DNA of 45,385 nt. Origin: Armatimonadota bacterium (GTDB lineage Bacteria > Armatimonadota > JAAZEB01). The DNA lies in contig JAAZEB010000156.1 of NCBI GenBank assembly GCA_012512505.1, positions 1 through 45,385 of the forward strand. The letters are read 5' to 3'. The number at the start of each line of letters is the position of its first letter. The first letter of the stretch is position 1. The position numbers and the translations under genes are program-made. Below are positions 15,710 to 24,450 of the stretch, in pieces. Below the pieces are notes generated by a model. It was not told the origin of the DNA. It did not search any database and saw only the letters and a list, made by a program, of their open reading frames with translations.

Positions 15710-17140
15710 TTACGGCACGGCCTGGAGGTTGCGTTTGGCCTGATCGATGACGGCGCGGATCGCCTTCAGCTTTTCGGGGTCCGGCTGAGGGGGCTGGTAG
15801 GCCGCCAGCAGCTCCTGGAACTGCTGGTGCGCGCGCTCCACCAGCTTCGTCTCACCCTGCGCCTCGGCGGCGAACTCGTGCCAGACGGTGCGGTCCAGCA
15901 GCCGCGGGTGCCACAGCGCCTCACGGAAATGCCGCAGGGTGTGCTCGCAGTTGAGGTAGGTGGTTTGCGCGCCGAAGCCAACCTCCTCAATCGCCTCCAA
16001 CGCCAGCGTCTCGGGCGAGACGGAGAGCGGCTGCGCCAGCCGGCGCACGTGCTCGGTGACCTCCCGCTCGATCAGGAGCTGCTCCGGCGACAGCGTTTTG
16101 CCCGACTCGAGCATCCCTTCCCCGACGCCCGGCTGTATCCCGGTGTAGGCGGCGATCGTCATCGCCTTCAGCGCCTTTTCCATGGCGGCGGCAAGCCCGG
16201 GGAACTTGGCGTCGCAGTAGTCGTCGGCGCCGGAGATGCCGGCCGTCACGCCGCTGACGCGCTGCAGGAACTCGCGCGTGCCAAAGTTGAGCAGCATCGC
16301 CTCCGGCGAGCAGTAGGAGGCGTTGCCGCTGCGCATATCGACGCTGCCGCAGGCTAGGCCGACGCCGACCGGAGTCTCCGGGCGCAGCGCCTTCATCGCC
16401 ACCCAGGTGCCGATCACCTCCGCCGCGGTCACGGTGATCGCCCCCGCCAGCGTCACCGGCACGCTGGCGCCGACACAGGCCATGGTGCCCAGACCGCACT
16501 CCATTCCCCGGGAGACGCGCCAGGCGAGGAAATCAGCCGCCCGCCGGCAGAGCCGCAGCGGCGAAGTGAGGAAGACGCCCCCGATGAGGAAGCGGTCACG
16601 GCGCCCCTCCCAGATCTCGCCAATCTCCGCGAGGTACTCGAACTGCTCGACGTGGTGGGGATAGGTGTAGCCGGGCCGGCGGGCGTGCTCGCAGAGGAGG
16701 GCCACGGCTTCCAGCGGCTCCAGCAGCGGTGGCACGTCGGTCATTAGCAGCGCGTGGCCGACATCGCCGGCGGCGATCACGTCGCCCAGGCGGATCATCG
16801 TCAGGAAGTCCTGACGATTGCCGGGACGGCGCTCGCGCTTCGCCCAGTCGAGGTAGAACTGCGCCACCTGCACCCCCAGCGTCGGCAGCCCCGGCGCGAC
16901 GCGGCGTGGTGCCTCCGCTGGCGCCGGATGGGCGGCACGCAGCGCCTCCAGCACCCCCGTCACCAAGGCCGGAGGAAACCAGGCACGCTCGGCCGCGTGG
17001 TCCACCCGGGCGCCGGCCCGCTCCAGAGCCTCCCGGAGCTGTGCGTTCTGGATCATCATGCCGACGCGCTCCAGGGTGCGCAGCACGGCGTCGCGGATCT
17101 GCTCGCAGTCGGAATCGGTCAGAAGTGTCTGCTGCAACAT
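15710..17140 (-). CDS. MttB (trimethylamine methyltransferase)-family protein, non-pyrrolysine
   Basis: A 476-residue member of the MttB superfamily, full length with no in-frame TAG, so it belongs to the large non-pyrrolysine branch that includes glycine betaine and related quaternary-amine methyltransferases. These move a methyl group from a quaternary amine to a corrinoid protein. Visible family features are the N-terminal VLRTLERVGMMI helix, the central GLGTMACVGASVPVTLAG and PVGVGLACG strands, and the C-terminal TYLNCEHTLRHFREALWHPRLLDR region that ends most members. No corrinoid protein gene is adjacent. GGAGGGAG precedes the ATG. The FAD oxidoreductase lies upstream on the same strand (215 bp). 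Substrate unknown. Confidence 0.85.
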   Translation of the reverse strand: MLQQTLLTDSDCEQIRDAVLRTLERVGMMIQNAQLREALERAGARVDHAAERAWFPPALVTGVLEALRAAHPAPAEAPRRVAPGLPTLGVQVAQFYLDWAKRERRPGNRQDFLTMIRLGDVIAAGDVGHALLMTDVPPLLEPLEAVALLCEHARRPGYTYPHHVEQFEYLAEIGEIWEGRRDRFLIGGVFLTSPLRLCRRAADFLAWRVSRGMECGLGTMACVGASVPVTLAGAITVTAAEVIGTWVAMKALRPETPVGVGLACGSVDMRSGNASYCSPEAMLLNFGTREFLQRVSGVTAGISGADDYCDAKFPGLAAAMEKALKAMTIAAYTGIQPGVGEGMLESGKTLSPEQLLIEREVTEHVRRLAQPLSVSPETLALEAIEEVGFGAQTTYLNCEHTLRHFREALWHPRLLDRTVWHEFAAEAQGETKLVERAHQQFQELLAAYQPPQPDPEKLKAIRAVIDQAKRNLQAVP

Positions 17141-17355
17141 GGCCTCTCCCTCCGCTCGGATTGGTTACGGCCCGCAACGAACAACCAGAGTACTTCGCGG
17201 GATGCACCGCTGGCGGTGCCGTGCGGTGCGAGGCAGCCTGTCGCAGGTAGTTCGCCGGGCAGTGGCGACAGCCCTTGCGCCTCTTGCGGCGATTCGCGGG
17301 GGTGGGTTTGTGTGCGGAAGCCCTGGCGGGCGGCGCCGCCCGCCAGGAAGCTCCC

Positions 17356-18555
17356 TTAGAGGTCGCGCAGGTGGTAGGGGATCCCTCGCGCCTGCAGTGC
17401 CGCCTGGATCACCTCCGCCGGCACCTGACGGGGGGTGGTGCCAGCGCGCACCGCCAGGGTGGCGGCCAGTCCGGCGACCTGACCAGTGAGCGCGGCGGCC
17501 GGGATCACCCGCGTCACCTCCCAGGCGTCGTCGGCCGACGAGATGCAGCGCCCGGCAGCCAGGAGACCGTCGCAGCCGCGCGGCACCAGCGTGCCGTAGG
17601 GAATCTCCCACACCGGTCCTGGCCGCCGCCAGTCGGCCACCAGGCCGATGGAGTCCTCGAAGCGCTGCCCGTCCTGACCATCGCGGAGGGTGGCCTGGCC
17701 GACGATGCGCCAGGTTTTGCGGAACTGCGCCATGGAGGGGAGCTGCAGCGGGTACAGGCGGTCGCGGCCGGCTTCGCCCTCCTCGGCCTGCGCGCGCCGG
17801 TAGTACTCGCGCACGAGCCGGTGCGTCTCGAGCACGAAGTGCGAGACCTCCTTGCCGTCGGCGGCATCCCAGCGCCGGCGTTCGGGCGCGGTGTCGAACC
17901 ACTCCCCGTTGTAGGCCAGGCGAATGGCATCCATCAGCTCAATACCCTGGCCGCTCTCGGCCACCCGCTGTGCCTGGGCCACCGCGGCCTGGAAGGCCCA
18001 AATGCTGGTGAAGCTCTCGCCTGGGGCGCACTCGGCGCCAGCGCGACGGGCGAGGTCGGCGTCGCCAGTGGCATCCACGAAGCAGGCGGCGCGCAGCAGG
18101 CCGCGGCCGCTCTTGTTCTCCACCGCCAGGCCCACCATGCGCTCGCCCTCCAGCAGCGGCAGGCAGGCGAGGGTGTCCAGCCACAGGGCAACGCCCGCCT
18201 CCTCCAGCAGTTCGTCCAGCGCAAGGGTGAACGCGGCGGGGGAGAAGGTGAGCTGGTAGCGGCTGGTGCGCCCGTCCACCGGGGAGCGGCGCCAATCTTC
18301 CGGCACCGTGCCTGGTCCGTAGCGCGTGCTGGCGTGCAGCAGCTCCTCGGCAATGCCAAAGGTTACCTGCCGGCCGCGGCCATCGCACAGCGGCAGGTAG
18401 ATGTTCACCAGGCCGGCGGTGGCCAGCCCGCCGGTGAGGATCATCTTCTCGACCAGCGCCACGCGCAAGCCGGCCCGCCCCGCCTCCAGGGCGGCTGCCA
18501 CCCCGGCCACGCCCGCGCCCACGACCACCACGTCGTACTGCTTCTCGAACTGCAT
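17356..18555 (-). CDS. FAD-dependent oxidoreductase (FAD_oxidored family)
   Basis: A 399-residue flavoprotein. The dinucleotide-binding loop VVVGAGVAGVAAALEAGRAG is near the start, followed by GLRVALVEKMILTGGLATAG, typical of FAD-dependent oxidoreductases related to fumarate reductase and thiazole-synthesis-type enzymes. The FAD-binding tail RGCDGLLAAGRCISSADDAWE near residues 325-350 is clear, as is FVDATGDADLARRAG in the middle. No signal peptide. Many family members sit beside sugar or amine catabolic genes. The ATG has GGGGAGAGGG upstream. It may be cotranscribed with the MttB-family gene downstream, which would fit oxidation of a demethylation product, but no direct evidence supports that. 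Confidence 0.85.
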   Translation of the reverse strand: MQFEKQYDVVVVGAGVAGVAAALEAGRAGLRVALVEKMILTGGLATAGLVNIYLPLCDGRGRQVTFGIAEELLHASTRYGPGTVPEDWRRSPVDGRTSRYQLTFSPAAFTLALDELLEEAGVALWLDTLACLPLLEGERMVGLAVENKSGRGLLRAACFVDATGDADLARRAGAECAPGESFTSIWAFQAAVAQAQRVAESGQGIELMDAIRLAYNGEWFDTAPERRRWDAADGKEVSHFVLETHRLVREYYRRAQAEEGEAGRDRLYPLQLPSMAQFRKTWRIVGQATLRDGQDGQRFEDSIGLVADWRRPGPVWEIPYGTLVPRGCDGLLAAGRCISSADDAWEVTRVIPAAALTGQVAGLAATLAVRAGTTPRQVPAEVIQAALQARGIPYHLRDL

Positions 18556-18713
18556 GGATTCCCTCTCCCCGGGTTACTGACTCCTTTGCCCCGGCTTTCG
18601 GCAGGCGCGCGGGGGATCCCTGTCCGCTGCTCCCCGGCCGGGTGCCGAGCTTTGGCGGCGTTGGCGCGAAGGAGGCGCCTGGCCGCTGGCGAACTGAGAG
18701 AGGGGAGGCAACT

Positions 18714-19472
18714 GTGGCACGTATTACCCTTGAGATTTGCGCTGGCTCCATCGATGACGCGATTGCCGCGGAGGCAGGCGGTGCCGACCGCGTTGAACTG
18801 AACTCTAGCCTTATGCTGGGGGGGCTCACCCCTTCTCTTGGCACGCTGGTGGAAGCCCGCCGGGCGCTGCGAATCCCGATCTGCTGCATGGTGCGGCCCC
18901 GCGGCGGCGGCTTCTGCTATACGGCGGCCGAGATGAAGACGATGGAGCGCGACGTGGAGCTGGCGGTTGCCCACGGTGCCGATGGGGTGGTGTTCGGGAT
19001 CCTCACCGGCGACGGCCGGATCGATGCGCCCCGAACGCGCCGGCTGATCGCCCTGGCTGGCGGTCGGGAAGTGGTCTTCCACCGCGCGTTTGACGTGGTG
19101 CCGGATCCGTTCGCCGCCCTGGAGCAGTTGATTGACTTGGGAGTCACCCGCATCCTCACCTCTGGCCAGGAAGCTACGCCCTACAACGGGGCGGCGCTCA
19201 TCCGCCGCCTGATCGAGCGCGCCGCGGGGCGCATCGAGATCCTGCCCGGAGGAGGGATCGACCGCTTCAACCTGGCGGATGTGATCGCGCGCACCGGCTG
19301 CACCCAGATCCACATGGCGCTGCACCGGAGCCGAACCGATACCTCGGCCGCCGCCAGGCCGCATGTTTACTTCGGTGGCGAGCTGCGCCCGCCCGAGACG
19401 GAGTACGCGGTGATCGACACCGAGGCGGTGCGCTGCGTGGCCGACGAGTTGGGCCGCCTGCCGGCCCCTTGA
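18714..19472 (+). CDS. cutC: CutC family protein
   Basis: A 252-residue CutC TIM-barrel protein. It begins ITLEICAGSIDDAIAAEAGG and DRVELNSSLMLGGLTPS, the family signature; MVRPRGGGFCY, FHRAFDVVPDP, ILTSGQEATPYNGAALI and EILPGGGI follow in the usual order. CutC was named for copper homeostasis in E. coli, but a direct copper role is disputed and the enzyme activity is not settled. The start is GTG with GGGAGG seven bases before it; the frame is open 24 codons upstream without any ribosome site. Divergent from the FAD oxidoreductase gene (158 bp between) and upstream of the creatininase-family gene on the same strand. Confidence 0.92.
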   Translation: MARITLEICAGSIDDAIAAEAGGADRVELNSSLMLGGLTPSLGTLVEARRALRIPICCMVRPRGGGFCYTAAEMKTMERDVELAVAHGADGVVFGILTGDGRIDAPRTRRLIALAGGREVVFHRAFDVVPDPFAALEQLIDLGVTRILTSGQEATPYNGAALIRRLIERAAGRIEILPGGGIDRFNLADVIARTGCTQIHMALHRSRTDTSAAARPHVYFGGELRPPETEYAVIDTEAVRCVADELGRLPAP

Positions 19473-19583
19473 GCACGCCCCGCGGGTTTACGTGGTTGGG
19501 GCCGTCTCCCGCTGGCGGTGGCCTCGCGCCCGGCCGGCGCGAGGTCCAGGCCGTGCCCCGCGCGCGGCGGAACGGAGCAACCG

Positions 19584-20354
19584 ATGGGGCAGTGGAACCT
19601 GGCGGAGACAACCTGGGGGTTGGCCGCGGAGCAGTACGCGGTGGCGGTGCTGCCGGTGGGCGCCACCGAGGCCCATGGCCCCCACCTCCCCTACGCGACC
19701 GACACCCTCCAGTGTGAGGCCCTGGCTCGGCGGGCCTGCCAGCTTGCCGATTCCCGCGGCGCGCGCGTCCTCTGCCTGCCGGCGCTTCCCTACAGCGTGT
19801 GCGAGAACGGCCTCGGCTTCCGCTGGACCATGAGCCTGCGCCCGAGCACCCTCTTCCGGGTGGTGACCGACCTGGTCGCCTCCTGCGAGGCGCACGGGAT
19901 CCCCAAGCTGCTGCTGTTGAACGGGCACGGTGGCAACGAGTTCCAGCCGCACTTGCGTGAGCTGTGCCGGCAAACCAGCGTGCAACTGATGCTGGTGAAC
20001 TGGTGGCAGGTGGACCGCGAAGCGCACGCCCGCCTCTTCGTGGCGCCGGGCGAGCACGCCGACGAGATGGAAACCTCGCTGATGCTGGCCCTGCACCCGG
20101 ATCTGGTTCACCTGGACCGCGCCGGCAATGGCGCAACCCGCGCCCCACGCTTCACGGCGATGCAGGAGGGCTGGGCCTGGGTTGCCCGCCCCTGGGAGCG
20201 CTTGACCATTGACGGCACCGTGGGCGACCCCACCCACGCCACGGCGGCCAAGGGCGCTGCCTTCCTGGAGGCGCTGACGGAAAAGCTCGCCAACCTGCTG
20301 GTGGAACTCGCGAACAGCCTGGTAGATGACTGGTATCCGTACCAGGGCCGGTGA
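19584..20354 (+). CDS. Creatininase-family amidohydrolase
   Basis: A 256-residue creatininase-family protein. VLPVGATEAHGPHLPYATD at residues 22-40 supplies the Glu, His and Asp metal ligands of the family, and LLLNGHGGNE later supplies the conserved GHGGN loop with another His. The HADEMETSLML segment gives the final metal-binding Glu. Family members hydrolyse cyclic or linear amides (creatinine, formamidopyrimidines, mycofactocin precursor peptide). No mycofactocin genes are present, so the substrate is unknown. The ATG at 19584 follows CGGAGC; an upstream in-frame ATG at 19518 lacks a site. It is 32 bp from the patatin gene and probably cotranscribed with it. Confidence 0.85.
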   Translation: MGQWNLAETTWGLAAEQYAVAVLPVGATEAHGPHLPYATDTLQCEALARRACQLADSRGARVLCLPALPYSVCENGLGFRWTMSLRPSTLFRVVTDLVASCEAHGIPKLLLLNGHGGNEFQPHLRELCRQTSVQLMLVNWWQVDREAHARLFVAPGEHADEMETSLMLALHPDLVHLDRAGNGATRAPRFTAMQEGWAWVARPWERLTIDGTVGDPTHATAAKGAAFLEALTEKLANLLVELANSLVDDWYPYQGR

Positions 20355-20386
20355 CGCGACACCCGGATCGGCCCGGCGGGGGATGA

Positions 20387-22585
20387 ATGACAACGGTTCG
20401 CTGGCGCATCGCCTGGGTGACGGTGGCCCTGCTGCTGCTTGGCCGGCCGCTGCTGGCCGGTGAGGGCGAGCGCCCCCGCGTCGGCCTGGTGCTCAGCGGC
20501 GGCGGGGCGCTGGGAATGGCCCACGTCGGCGTCCTCGAGTGGCTGGAGGCCCACCGCGTTCCGGTGGACTACATCGCCGGCACTAGCATGGGCGGGGTGA
20601 TCGGGGGCGCCTACGCCACCGGCATGACGCCCGCGGAGCTGCGCCGCCTGCTGACCCACATCCGCTGGGAAGAGGCGTTTCGCCGCGACCCACCCTATTC
20701 CCAACTCACCTTTCGGCGCAAAGAAGACGCGATCGCCTTCCCCGGCGGGTTCGTCTTCGGCTGGCGAGAGGGGTTGAAGTGGCCGCGCGGCCTCATTCCG
20801 GCCCACCCGGTCGGCCTGCTCCTGAGCCGGATCAGCCTTCCCCACACCAGCGACGACTCGTTTGATACCCTGCCGATCCCGTTCCGCACCGTGGCGGTGG
20901 ACCTGGAGTCGGGCGAGGAAGTGGTGATCGGCGACGGGTCGCTGCCGCTCGCCCTGCGGGCAACGATGGCGATCCCCGGCGTGTTCACCCCGGTGGAGTG
21001 GCAGGGGCGGCTGTTGGCCGATGGCGGCATGTTGAACAACCTTCCCACGGATGTCGCCGTGCGCCTGGGCGCCGAGCGCGTCATCGCCGTCTACGTTGGC
21101 GGGCGGTTGGATCGCGGCACGCTGGAGTCGCCACTCGACCTGCTATCACGCTCGGTGAACATCATCACCCGCCAAAGCGTGCGCCGCAACCGACTGCTGG
21201 CCGATGTCTTCCTCACCCCTGACCTGGAGGGGTTCGGTACCAGCGACTACGACCGCGCCGAGGCGTTGATGGACGCCGGCTACCAGGCGGCCAACACCTA
21301 CGCTGAGCCGTTGCGGGCGATGGCGCTCGGGGAGGCCGAGTGGGCGGCCTACCTGGCGGCCCGGCAGGCACGCGAGCGCGGCCGGATCTTCACGCCCGCC
21401 TTTGTTCGGGTTGCCGGCGTTGACGGGCGCCAGGCGGCGGCGATCGCCCGATCCCTGCGGCACCACGTCGGCCGGCCGCTCTCGCCGCGGGCGCTCGATG
21501 CGGAGCTGACCGCCATCGCCGGCTGCGGCCGCTTTGAGAGCCTCACCTACGAGCGCGCGCGCCTGGACGGCAGCGAGGGCATCCTGGTGCGGGTGCAAGA
21601 GAAGCCGTACGGCCCGCCGTTCGTGAACGCCCTGCTGGAGATCGACGGCACCCGCGTTGGGGAGACCCGCTTCAGCGTGCCCGGTCGCCTTACCCTGTTT
21701 GGGCTGGGGTGCCCCAGCGCCGAGCTCCGCGCCGACGTGAGCTTTGGCTCTCGCACCCTCCTCGCCGCCGAGTACTATCGACCCTGGGGCCGCCACGGCT
21801 GGTTCGCCGCGCCGCGCCTCTTCACCGACCGCGACCGCCTCGATGTCGACCAGGGCGCCGCTGGCCTGGCCGAGTACTCCACCCGGCGTACCGGGCTGGC
21901 CCTGGCACTGGGCCGCTACCCTAACCGTGATACCGAGCTGCGCGCCGGCCTGTTCCTCGGCCACCTCAGCACCTCGGTGCGCCGCGGCGACCCAACACTG
22001 CCCGCCGCGTCTGGCGCCGACCATGCCCTCTTCGCCTCCTGGGTGACCGACGGACAGGATAGTGCCGTGGTGCCCACACGCGGGCTGCGCCTGGAGGCCA
22101 ACGCGCAGTGGCGACTGCGAACGCCGGGGGTGCCGCATGACTTCCTGCAGGTTTCCGCGGAGGCCTCCACCTTCCGTCCCCTTAGCCCCCGCGCGTCGCT
22201 GTTTGCCTTCGCCTCAGCCGGCACCACCCTTGGGGAAGATGCCCCTCTGGTCTACCAGTTCCCACTCTCCGGGCCGCTGCTCCTGACGACCTGCGGGCGG
22301 GCCGAGCCGCGCGGCAGCCACCTGGCCCTGGCCGGCATCGGCGCCCTGCACCGCGTCTCGCAACTACCGGCGCCGGTTGGCGGCCGCATTCACCTCGCCG
22401 CCTGGTACCAGTACGGCAGCGTCTTCAGCGACAACCAGCCGGATGCCTCTGCTGGCTGTCTCGGCGGCGGCCTCCTGGCGGAGACGCTGGCCGGCCCGCT
22501 CTTCCTTGGCGCCAGCCTGGGCGGAGGCTCCGGGGTGCGCCTCCATTTTGCCCTCGGCCACTTCTTCAAGGCCACTGGCTTTTGA
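20387..22585 (+). CDS. Patatin-like phospholipase with POTRA-like and outer-membrane barrel regions
   Basis: A 732-residue secreted protein. A signal peptide (RIAWVTVALLLLGRPLLAG) leads into a patatin domain with SGGGALG at 37-43, nucleophile Ser67 in GTSMGG and the dyad Asp at 212 in ADGG, so a serine-aspartate lipase is intact. Residues about 335-410 look like one POTRA domain, and residues 410-732 are alternating aromatic/polar beta strands ending in Phe, as in Omp85-type barrels. This matches the type Vd autotransporter layout known from PlpD, in which the barrel carries the lipase to the cell surface. It is the strongest sign in the window of an outer membrane. Preceded by GGCGGGGG. Confidence 0.85.
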   Translation: MTTVRWRIAWVTVALLLLGRPLLAGEGERPRVGLVLSGGGALGMAHVGVLEWLEAHRVPVDYIAGTSMGGVIGGAYATGMTPAELRRLLTHIRWEEAFRRDPPYSQLTFRRKEDAIAFPGGFVFGWREGLKWPRGLIPAHPVGLLLSRISLPHTSDDSFDTLPIPFRTVAVDLESGEEVVIGDGSLPLALRATMAIPGVFTPVEWQGRLLADGGMLNNLPTDVAVRLGAERVIAVYVGGRLDRGTLESPLDLLSRSVNIITRQSVRRNRLLADVFLTPDLEGFGTSDYDRAEALMDAGYQAANTYAEPLRAMALGEAEWAAYLAARQARERGRIFTPAFVRVAGVDGRQAAAIARSLRHHVGRPLSPRALDAELTAIAGCGRFESLTYERARLDGSEGILVRVQEKPYGPPFVNALLEIDGTRVGETRFSVPGRLTLFGLGCPSAELRADVSFGSRTLLAAEYYRPWGRHGWFAAPRLFTDRDRLDVDQGAAGLAEYSTRRTGLALALGRYPNRDTELRAGLFLGHLSTSVRRGDPTLPAASGADHALFASWVTDGQDSAVVPTRGLRLEANAQWRLRTPGVPHDFLQVSAEASTFRPLSPRASLFAFASAGTTLGEDAPLVYQFPLSGPLLLTTCGRAEPRGSHLALAGIGALHRVSQLPAPVGGRIHLAAWYQYGSVFSDNQPDASAGCLGGGLLAETLAGPLFLGASLGGGSGVRLHFALGHFFKATGF

Positions 22586-22600
22586 ACGGGTGTTCCGACC

Positions 22601-22761
22601 GCAGGAGATGGCTGGAATGCCCGAGCAATCGGGCTTCGGGGGTTGAGAAGCCGCATCGCTGCGGCGCTCCGCTACTTTACCCAGGCAACTGACCGGAGTG
22701 CCCGAGCAATCGGGCTGCGGGGGTTGAGAAGCCGCATTGCTGCGGCGCTCCGCTGCTCTAC
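22601..22761 (-). repeat. REP-like repeat, family A, two inverted copies
   Basis: Two copies (22601-22674 and 22675-22761) of the unit found at 1-154, in opposite orientation. Both show CCGAGCAATCGGG and CCGCA-N4-TGCGGC hairpins joined by a GGGGTTGAGAAG-type spacer. They separate the patatin gene from the persulfide dioxygenase gene. Along with the family B copy at 22823-22886 they fill most of 22586-23020, where I see no gene. Confidence 0.75.
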
Positions 22762-22822
22762 CTGGGAAATGGTCTCTTGCCATCTTGGGTGGCCGCCCGC
22801 CGGGTATGGGGATCTCCTGCGG

Positions 22823-22886
22823 CGGCCGGCGGGACGCCGGCGATCCGGACGGTCGGCGTTGGTGACGCCTCCTACGGCGTGGGGAT
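22823..22886 (+). repeat. Interspersed repeat, family B, copy 3
   Basis: Shows the palindrome CCGGCGGGACGCCGG, CGATCCGGACGG and a second half GTCGGCGTTGGTGACGCCTC followed by CTACGG. A short GTGGCCGCCCGCCGGGTA motif 35 bp upstream resembles one at about 9968-9985. No gene is seen in the rest of this gap. Confidence 0.65.
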
Positions 22887-23020
22887 GCCGCGCTGCCGGG
22901 GTGCTCCGACTGGCTCCCGGTTTCGGGCGAGGAGCCCTGCCCGTGGGGGCAGGTTTCGGGCTGGGCTGCCGCGGGAACGCTGCCCCTCGCGGGCCGCGCC
23001 GGCTCGCGAGGGAGTGCGCA

Positions 23021-24409
23021 ATGGTTCTGGAAACGGTGGTCGCGGAGGGGTTGGCACACCTCTCTTACCTGCTGGGCGACGAGGATGCCGGCATCGCCGC
23101 CGTCATCGACCCGCGCCGCGACGTGGAGGTCTACCTGGAGCTGGCGCGGCGGCATCACCTGCGGATCACCTGCGCCGTGGAGACGCACATCCACGCCGAC
23201 TTCGTCTCTGGAACCCGCGAGCTGGCGGCGGCCACCGGCGCCGAGATCTGCACGCCGGAAAGCGACGCCTACCGCTTCGCCCGCCGGTCGCTGCGAGAGG
23301 GGGATACCCTCGCGCTGGGAGATCTCTGCTTGCGGGTGCTCCATACCCCGGGCCACACCCCGGAGCACCTCTCGCTGGTGGTTAGCGGCGGCGATGAGGG
23401 CGAACCGTGGGCGGTCTTCACCGGCGACACCCTCTTCGCCAACGAGGTGGGTCGGCCGGACTTGCTGGGCGGCGGCACCGAGGAACCGCTGGCGCGCCAG
23501 CTCTACCACTCGCTGCACGACAAGCTCCTGCCGTTGGGCGACGGCGTGTTGGTCTACCCGGCGCATGGGGAGGGCTCGCCGTGCGGCGCGCGGATCGGGG
23601 CCCGCCGCGTGACGACCCTCGGCTACGAGCGCCGACACAACCCGCGCCTGCAGGCCGGAAGCGAGGAGGCGTTCGTTCACGACCTGCTGGCGTCGCTGCC
23701 GGAGCCGCCGGCCTACTACCCGCGGGTGAAACAGGTGAACGCCGAGGGGCCACGGGTGCTGGGAAGTCTCCCTTACCTGCCGCTGCTGGATACGGAGGAG
23801 TTCCGCGCGCGGATGGCAGCCCCCGACGCGGTCGTCCTCGACACGCGGGAGGTGCTCGCCTTTGGCGGTGGACACATTCCTGGCGCCACCAGCATCGCCC
23901 TGCGGGAGGCGTTCCCGATCTGGGCCGGTCGCCTGTTGGCACCCGAGCAGCCCCTGCTGCTGGTGCTGGAAACGAACGCCGATGCCGACCGCGTGCAGCG
24001 GCACCTGCTGCGCGTTGGGCTGGAGCAGATCGACGGCATCCTGCGCCGCGGGATGCGCGGCTGGGCGGAGGCCGGCCTCCAGTTCGAGCGGATCCGGCAG
24101 GTGAGCATCCACGAGCTTCGGGAGTGGCTGAACAACGGCCACGCCGATGACTTGCAGATTGTGGACGTGCGCAGCGACGCGGAGTGGCGCCAGGGCCACA
24201 TCCCCGGGGCGATTCACTTGCACGCGGCCCACCTCACGGAGCGGATGGACGAGTTGGACCGTGCCCGACCGGTGGTCGTCTACTGCGGCAGTGGCTACCG
24301 GGCGACGACCGCCGCCAGCATCCTGCAGCGGAGCGGCTTTCGCGATGTCTCCAGCGTGCCCGGCAGCATCCACGCCTGGCGCGCCGCCGGCTACCCGCTG
24401 GTGCAGTGA
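23021..24409 (+). CDS. Persulfide dioxygenase-like metallo-beta-lactamase fused to two rhodanese domains
   Basis: A 462-residue protein. Residues 1-230 are an ETHE1-type metallo-beta-lactamase: THIHADFVSG at 55-64, HTPGHTPEHLSL and FTGDTLFANEVGRPDL carry the iron ligands; the first motif has Phe where many hydrolases have His, as in persulfide dioxygenases. Two rhodanese domains follow. The first (LDTREVLAFGGGHIPGATSI) has no active Cys: its equivalent loop reads LLVLETNADADR. The second is intact, with Cys422 in VVYCGSGYRA. The protein likely oxidises glutathione- or other persulfide sulfur to sulfite in the cytosol and hands sulfur to the rhodanese. The ATG at 23021 follows GAGGGAG. It precedes an MFS gene by 41 bp. 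Confidence 0.88.
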   Translation: MVLETVVAEGLAHLSYLLGDEDAGIAAVIDPRRDVEVYLELARRHHLRITCAVETHIHADFVSGTRELAAATGAEICTPESDAYRFARRSLREGDTLALGDLCLRVLHTPGHTPEHLSLVVSGGDEGEPWAVFTGDTLFANEVGRPDLLGGGTEEPLARQLYHSLHDKLLPLGDGVLVYPAHGEGSPCGARIGARRVTTLGYERRHNPRLQAGSEEAFVHDLLASLPEPPAYYPRVKQVNAEGPRVLGSLPYLPLLDTEEFRARMAAPDAVVLDTREVLAFGGGHIPGATSIALREAFPIWAGRLLAPEQPLLLVLETNADADRVQRHLLRVGLEQIDGILRRGMRGWAEAGLQFERIRQVSIHELREWLNNGHADDLQIVDVRSDAEWRQGHIPGAIHLHAAHLTERMDELDRARPVVVYCGSGYRATTAASILQRSGFRDVSSVPGSIHAWRAAGYPLVQ

Positions 24410-24450
24410 AGGGAAGTGGCCGTCGGGGGCGAAACTACCCCGAGGGTCTC

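Noticed and set aside
15710-17140. Pyrrolysine-containing trimethylamine methyltransferase
   Set aside because: The frame contains no internal TAG codon and ends at the usual family position, so it is the non-pyrrolysine type.
22364-24373. 669-codon minus-strand open frame
   Set aside because: It covers the repeats and lies antisense to the patatin and persulfide dioxygenase genes; its apparent repeats are translated family A units.
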